In this document: piece by piece, positions 5,666-10,164 of the stretch
Layout: each line of letters begins with the position of its first letter
Numbering within the stretch: the first letter of the stretch is position 1
From: Emticicia sp943368675
Lineage (GTDB): Bacteria > Bacteroidota > Bacteroidia > Cytophagales > Spirosomataceae
Direction of reading: 5' to 3'
Assembly (NCBI GenBank): GCA_943368675.1
Contig: CALRLN020000165.1
Coordinates: forward strand, 1-10,164
Length of the DNA stretch: 10,164 nucleotides
Notes under the pieces: model-generated
What the model was told of the DNA's origin: nothing
Databases searched by the model: none
What the model saw: only the letters and a program-made list of their open reading frames with translations
Program-made: the position numbers and the translations under genes

Positions 5666-7399
5666 ATGAAAATCAGGACTAAGTTAACATTGGGTGTCGG
5701 ATTACTTTTTATATTGATTAGCTTGCTAACGTATGTTGGGGCAAAGTCTATCAATGCTTTAAAAAATGACACCGAAAATATATTGGTTGCTAACTATAAT
5801 ACGCTCGAGTATTCGCGCAATATGCTGATGGCACTTGATGAACTGGTTATTGACAAAGGTGCCATCAGTAAAATTGAAGAAAACCTGAACAAGCAACTGA
5901 CTAATATTACAGAAATAGGTGAGCGGGAAGCTACTCAACAACTCAGGCAACACTTTGCACAATTGAAAGTCAATAATTTTGACAAAACAATTCATTTACT
6001 GATACGCAAAGATATTACAGAAATCATGCGTTTGAATATGGAGGCCATCCAGCGGAAGAGCGATATAGCCAAACAAACGGCGTCATCGTCTACTATTTGG
6101 ATAGCCCTTACCGGAACCTTATGTTTCGTGATAGCTTTTACCTTGCTCATAAATCTACCCAGCAATATTGCTAATCCCATCAGAAAACTCACAGAAAGCA
6201 TTAAGCAGATTGCTGCCAATGACTACTCCCAACGGGTGTATTTTGAGGGCCATAGCGAGTTTGGAGAATTGGCGAAGTCTTTTAATACAATGGCCGAAAA
6301 GCTGGAAGAATATAATAACAGTAATCTTTCACAATTACTATTCGAAAAAAAACGCATTGAAACCCTCATCAACAATATGCACGACCCGGTGATTGGTCTT
6401 GATGAAAACAAAAAAATACTGTTTGCTAACGATGAAGCACTTATTGTTACAGGATTAAAACCCGAACAACTTATAGGAAAACAGGCACAGGACGTATCGC
6501 TGATGAATGACCTGTTGCGTACCTTAGTGAAAGATTTGGTTATTCCCGAAAGCGCCTCTGGTGAAAGCAAAAAACAGCCTATTAAGATATTTGCCAATAA
6601 TAAGGAAAGTTATTTCGATAAAGAGGTAATTGATATTGCCATTGTTCCGACAGGTGAGAAACAAAAGCGCCACATAGGCCATGTAATAATACTGAAAAAT
6701 ATAACACCTTTTAAGGAACTCGACTTTGCCAAGACGAATTTCATTGCTACTATCTCGCACGAATTGAAAACACCAATCTCATCTATTAAAATGAGCACGC
6801 AATTGCTGGAAAAACAACAGACAGGTGTCATAAACACCGAGCAGAAACAATTAATAGACAGCATAAAAGAAGACAGCCAGCGCTTATTAAAAATCACAAG
6901 CGAGTTACTTAATTTATCACAACTGGAAACAGGTAATATTCAATTGAATATTCAGAAAAGCACTCCTCAACAGATTCTGAAATATGCAATGGAAGCAGTA
7001 AAGACACAAGCCGAGCAAAAGAAAATTCTACTATTAACTGAGATTGGAGACAACCTGCCTGATGTGAAAGCAGACACCGAAAAAACAGCCTGGGTATTAA
7101 TCAATTTTCTGACCAATGCCATCAATTATTCGCCAGAACAAAGTAAAGTTACCATCAGAATTACACAAAACGGGCAATTAGTCAACTTCTCGGTAAACGA
7201 CCAGGGCAAAGGCATTGAGAAGCGTTACAAAGACAAAATCTTTGATAAGTATTTTCAGGTGCCGGGCAGTGTGAAGACGGGCACCGGATTAGGCCTGGCC
7301 ATCAGTAAAGAATTTATTGAGGCGCAGAATGGCACTATAGGGGTTGAGAGTGAAATTGGAATGGGCAGTACGTTTTATTTTAATCTGAATATTTCCTGA
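5666..7399 (+). CDS. membrane sensor histidine kinase (HAMP-PAS-HisKA-HATPase) of the kdp locus
   Basis: This 577-residue inner-membrane kinase presumably signals K+ status to a response regulator encoded elsewhere. Order: TM1 at about 7-25; a helical periplasmic region at about 26-143 without recognisable motifs, compatible with a four-helix-bundle sensor; TM2 at 144-164; HAMP at about 165-220 with P171 and a GELAKSFNTMAEKLEE helix; PAS at about 228-345; HisKA with SHELKTP and phospho-acceptor H365; HATPase with N box NFLTNAINYS (N480, N484), G1 box DQGKGI (D512-I517), F box around IFDKYF, and G2 box GTGLGLAI (539-546). All catalytic boxes are intact. It is not simply the missing half of KdpD: it lacks the four-helix DUF4118 membrane region and has two spans and a PAS domain instead. 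The ATG at 5666 is chosen because it precedes TM1 directly; an in-frame TTG at 5627 lies inside the palindromic repeat. No receiver domain is fused. Confidence 0.92.
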   Translation: MKIRTKLTLGVGLLFILISLLTYVGAKSINALKNDTENILVANYNTLEYSRNMLMALDELVIDKGAISKIEENLNKQLTNITEIGEREATQQLRQHFAQLKVNNFDKTIHLLIRKDITEIMRLNMEAIQRKSDIAKQTASSSTIWIALTGTLCFVIAFTLLINLPSNIANPIRKLTESIKQIAANDYSQRVYFEGHSEFGELAKSFNTMAEKLEEYNNSNLSQLLFEKKRIETLINNMHDPVIGLDENKKILFANDEALIVTGLKPEQLIGKQAQDVSLMNDLLRTLVKDLVIPESASGESKKQPIKIFANNKESYFDKEVIDIAIVPTGEKQKRHIGHVIILKNITPFKELDFAKTNFIATISHELKTPISSIKMSTQLLEKQQTGVINTEQKQLIDSIKEDSQRLLKITSELLNLSQLETGNIQLNIQKSTPQQILKYAMEAVKTQAEQKKILLLTEIGDNLPDVKADTEKTAWVLINFLTNAINYSPEQSKVTIRITQNGQLVNFSVNDQGKGIEKRYKDKIFDKYFQVPGSVKTGTGLGLAISKEFIEAQNGTIGVESEIGMGSTFYFNLNIS

Positions 7400-7538
7400 G
7401 AGGTTCCTGAAACAAAAAATCCCCAAAACAGGTCTGCATTTTTTCAATGTAATTTCCACCCCAAAACCCCTGAACATTCTCAGACATTCCTTATTTTTAC
7501 GCCAGTATACTCCGGATTCTCAATTCAAGTACCTGACA

Positions 7539-10164
7539 ATGAAATATACCCTGACTTTTATCTTCATTACCCTTTTCTTTTTAGTTTCTCAAGTGCAGGG
7601 CTTTGCGCTTCCCCCTATTCAATCTGATGGTTTAAGATGTGAATACCTCAAAAACCCATTAGGTATTGATAACCCCACACCACGTTTTACCTGGGCGATA
7701 ACAGATAGCCGAAAGGGTGCGAAACAAACCGCTTACCAGCTATGGGTTGATACTGACTCTATGAAAGTAGCCAATGAAACCGGAGACGAATGGAATACTG
7801 GTAAAATAGTTTCAGGCAATAATCTGGTAGTGTATAAAGGCAAAGCCTTACAACCCTTCACAAAATATTACTGGAAAGTGATTGTATGGGACAAAGACGG
7901 CGTAAAAGCCACTCAGGCATCGGTTAGCAGTTTTGAAATGGGCATGATGGACATGAAGAACTGGAAAGGTGCCTGGATAAGCGATAGCCGTGATGTAAAC
8001 TTAAAACCTGCACCGTATTTCAGGAAAGGGTTTTCGACTAATAAGAAAATCAAATCAGCAAGGGCTTATATAGCTGCGTCAGGTTTGTATGAATTATACT
8101 TAAATGGAAAGAAAGTAGGTAATCACAGGCTAGACCCTATGTATACCCGCTTTGACCGCCGGACGTTGTATATTACTTATGATGTAACAGCCAATTTACA
8201 AGACGGCAAAAATGCTATTGGGGTATTATTGGGTAATGGCTGGTACAATCACCAGTCAACAGCCGTATGGTTTTTCCATGAGGCGCCCTGGCGAAACCGA
8301 CCGACTTTTTGCCTTGATTTAAGAATTACTTATGAGGATGATACGCAGGAAGTTATTTCAAGCGGTAAAGACTGGAAGACAACCCTGAGCCCTGTAATAT
8401 TCAACAGCATTTATACGGCAGAACATCAGGATGCCAGACTGGCAAAAGAAGGCTGGAACACGCCGGACTACAATGATAAGGAATGGAAAGAGGTGATTTT
8501 CAGAGCGGCACCCTCTCAGAATATTGTAGCACAGGCAATGGCCCCTGTCAGAAATGTAGAAGAGATACCTGCCAAAAGTCTGAAAAAACTGAATGATACA
8601 ACTTACCTGTTTGATTTAGGAAGAAATATTTCAGGCGTAAGCCAATTGAAAGTAAAAGGAGCAGCAGGCACAGTGGTGAGATTGAAACACGCAGAGAGAC
8701 TAAATCCGGATGGTTCGGGTGATATGTCGAACATTGATATTCATTATCGCCCTACTGATAATCAGGATCCCTTTCAGGTTGATGTGTATACATTAAGTGG
8801 CAAAGGTGAAGAAACATTTATGCCTCATTTCAATTATAAGGGTTTTCAGTATGTAGAGCTGACTTGCGCCCAGCCGCTTGAATTATCTAAAGAGAGCCTT
8901 GCAGGATATTTTATGCATAGTGATGTGGCACCTATCGGACAGGTAAATACTTCAAACCCTGTCATGAACCAAATCTGGTGGGCTACCAATAATTCTTATT
9001 TATCAAACCTTTTCGGCTACCCTACCGACTGCCCTCAAAGGGAAAAAAACGGCTGGACTGGCGATGCCCATATTGCCATCGAAACTGGGTTATATAATTT
9101 TGATGGCATAACTGTCTACGAAAAATGGTTGGCTGACCACAGAGACGAACAGCAAGCCAATGGCGTTTTACCATCTATTATACCGACCAGTGGATGGGGC
9201 TATGAATGGGGCAATGGGCCGGACTGGACAAGTACCATTGCCATTATCCCGTGGAATGTATATCTGTTTTATGGTGATACCAAGATACTGGCCGATAATT
9301 ATGACAACATGAAACGTTATGTAGATTATATTCAAACTATTGCGCCGAAGCATCTGACTACCTGGGGATTAGGTGATTGGGTACCTGTAAAATCAAAAAC
9401 TCCGGTTGAGTTTACTTCGTCGGTTTATTATTTTGTTGATGCCACTATTGTTGCTAAAACGGCAAAACTTTTGGGCAAAACAGCCGATGCAGAATATTAT
9501 GCAGGTTTGGCGAAGAAAATAAAAGATGCTATTAATGAAAAATATCTCGACAAAGAAAAAGGCATTTATGGCAGCGGTGTTCAGACAGAACTAAGTGTCC
9601 CTTTGCAATGGGGAGTAGTACCTGACGATATGAAAGCCAAAGTAGCGGCCAGTCTTGCTGCAAAAGTAAAGGAAGACAATAACCATATTGATGTTGGTTT
9701 ATTAGGTACCAAGGCTATTCTGAATGCTTTGAGCGAAAATGGTTATGCAGATTTGGCTTATGCCGTGGCCTCACAAGAAACATTTCCATCATGGGGTTGG
9801 TGGATTAAAAACGGAGCAACAACCCTATACGAAAACTGGCCGATAGATGCCAAATCAGATATTTCGATGAACCATATCATGTTTGGAGAAATCGGCGCAT
9901 GGATGTACAAGGCATTGGGAGGGATAAAACCTGACGAAAAAATACCGGGCTTTAAGAATGTATTATTAGAACCCCATTTTGTGAAAGATTTATCCGCTTT
10001 TGAAGCGAGACATGAAAGTCCGCATGGAACCATTGTATCATCATGGAAAAGAACGGATAATACGATTGCCTATAATTTCACTATCCCTGCCAATACTACG
10101 GCCACTTTGCGTTTAAATATTGATGCTAAGCAACAGGTGTATGAGATTGGAAAAGAAATAAAAG
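7539..10164 (+). CDS. secreted GH78 alpha-L-rhamnosidase (3' end beyond window)
   Basis: The frame is open from the ATG at 7539 to the window edge, 875 codons, with no stop. It encodes a glycoside hydrolase family 78 inverting alpha-L-rhamnosidase, which removes terminal rhamnose from plant or microbial glycans. A signal peptide (MKYTLTFIFITLFFLVSQVQ and a few residues more) sends it to the periplasm or surface. Domains: an Ig/Fn3-like domain at about 30-145; Bac_rhamnosid_N at about 165-340, including SGLYELYLNGKKVG; a concanavalin-like domain at about 350-455, starting LFDLGRNISG; the (alpha/alpha)6 catalytic barrel at about 459-795; and a C-terminal beta-sandwich from about 798. The motif PTDCPQREKNGWTGD carries D497, E502 and D509, spaced exactly like D567/E572/D579 of Bacillus GL1 RhaB. 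E765 in TTLYENWP matches the general base. Probably only a few dozen residues are missing. It follows the kinase gene by 139 bases and is likely an unrelated unit, perhaps the start of a glycan-utilisation locus to the right. Confidence 0.95.
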   Translation, partial: MKYTLTFIFITLFFLVSQVQGFALPPIQSDGLRCEYLKNPLGIDNPTPRFTWAITDSRKGAKQTAYQLWVDTDSMKVANETGDEWNTGKIVSGNNLVVYKGKALQPFTKYYWKVIVWDKDGVKATQASVSSFEMGMMDMKNWKGAWISDSRDVNLKPAPYFRKGFSTNKKIKSARAYIAASGLYELYLNGKKVGNHRLDPMYTRFDRRTLYITYDVTANLQDGKNAIGVLLGNGWYNHQSTAVWFFHEAPWRNRPTFCLDLRITYEDDTQEVISSGKDWKTTLSPVIFNSIYTAEHQDARLAKEGWNTPDYNDKEWKEVIFRAAPSQNIVAQAMAPVRNVEEIPAKSLKKLNDTTYLFDLGRNISGVSQLKVKGAAGTVVRLKHAERLNPDGSGDMSNIDIHYRPTDNQDPFQVDVYTLSGKGEETFMPHFNYKGFQYVELTCAQPLELSKESLAGYFMHSDVAPIGQVNTSNPVMNQIWWATNNSYLSNLFGYPTDCPQREKNGWTGDAHIAIETGLYNFDGITVYEKWLADHRDEQQANGVLPSIIPTSGWGYEWGNGPDWTSTIAIIPWNVYLFYGDTKILADNYDNMKRYVDYIQTIAPKHLTTWGLGDWVPVKSKTPVEFTSSVYYFVDATIVAKTAKLLGKTADAEYYAGLAKKIKDAINEKYLDKEKGIYGSGVQTELSVPLQWGVVPDDMKAKVAASLAAKVKEDNNHIDVGLLGTKAILNALSENGYADLAYAVASQETFPSWGWWIKNGATTLYENWPIDAKSDISMNHIMFGEIGAWMYKALGGIKPDEKIPGFKNVLLEPHFVKDLSAFEARHESPHGTIVSSWKRTDNTIAYNFTIPANTTATLRLNIDAKQQVYEIGKEIK

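Noticed and set aside
4427..7399. The short KdpD as a frameshifted or nonsense-broken full-length KdpD
   Set aside because: The downstream frame encodes a kinase with its own ATG, first membrane span, HAMP and PAS rather than the DUF4118/GAF parts of KdpD, so the two are separate genes.
7414..7444. Possible terminator after the kinase gene (AAAAAAT 7414-7420 with ATTTTTT 7438-7444)
   Set aside because: The stem is A/T only with a 17-base loop and lacks a GC-rich core, so it is too weak to call as a terminator.
7492..7499. Possible Bacteroidota -7 promoter element (TATTTTTA) before the rhamnosidase
   Set aside because: It differs from TAnnTTTG at the last base, and no TTG-type -33 element is seen at 19-21 bases upstream. 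This could easily be chance in AT-rich DNA.
1..10164. CRISPR array, tRNA, rRNA or insertion-sequence genes
   Set aside because: No regularly spaced direct repeats, no recognisable tRNA cloverleaf or rRNA sequence, and no transposase-like protein were found; nearly all of the window is occupied by the genes listed.

Overview
The window looks like chromosomal DNA from a member of the Bacteroidota. Base composition is moderately AT-rich, Shine-Dalgarno sequences are absent or weak with A-rich leaders in their place, and the gene set is typical of that phylum: a Kdp operon carrying an outer-membrane porin and a split KdpD, then a secreted GH78 glycosidase. All recognised genes are on the + strand. 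I cannot name a genus from the sequence alone.

Positions 1-3138 hold the potassium pump: the 3' end of kdpA (start outside the window), complete kdpB and complete kdpC, separated by 7-8 bases. These encode the K+-binding channel-like subunit, the P-type ATPase subunit and the single-span accessory subunit of the high-affinity KdpFABC transporter. All key KdpB catalytic residues are present. Positions 3211-4269 encode a signal-peptide-bearing outer-membrane beta-barrel, probably the route by which K+ crosses the outer membrane.

Positions 4427-7399 encode the sensory arm, divided between two proteins. The first (377 aa) has only the cytoplasmic KdpD ATP-binding domain and a universal-stress-protein-like domain, with no membrane or kinase part. 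The second (577 aa) is a complete membrane histidine kinase with its own periplasmic domain, HAMP, PAS, HisKA and HATPase. No response regulator (KdpE or other) is in the window. Two gaps in this half hold repeat structures. Positions 4287-4407 contain a perfect 15-bp-arm palindrome that appears split by an 88-nt segment. Positions 5570-5645 hold a C/G-rich palindromic repeat.

From 7539 to the right edge runs most of a secreted GH78 alpha-L-rhamnosidase with all its catalytic acidic residues. It has no evident functional tie to Kdp and probably starts a different transcription unit. Overall this is a well-understood transport operon in a lineage-specific arrangement. The points most worth a second look are the split sensor, the porin inside the operon and the interrupted palindrome before kdpD.
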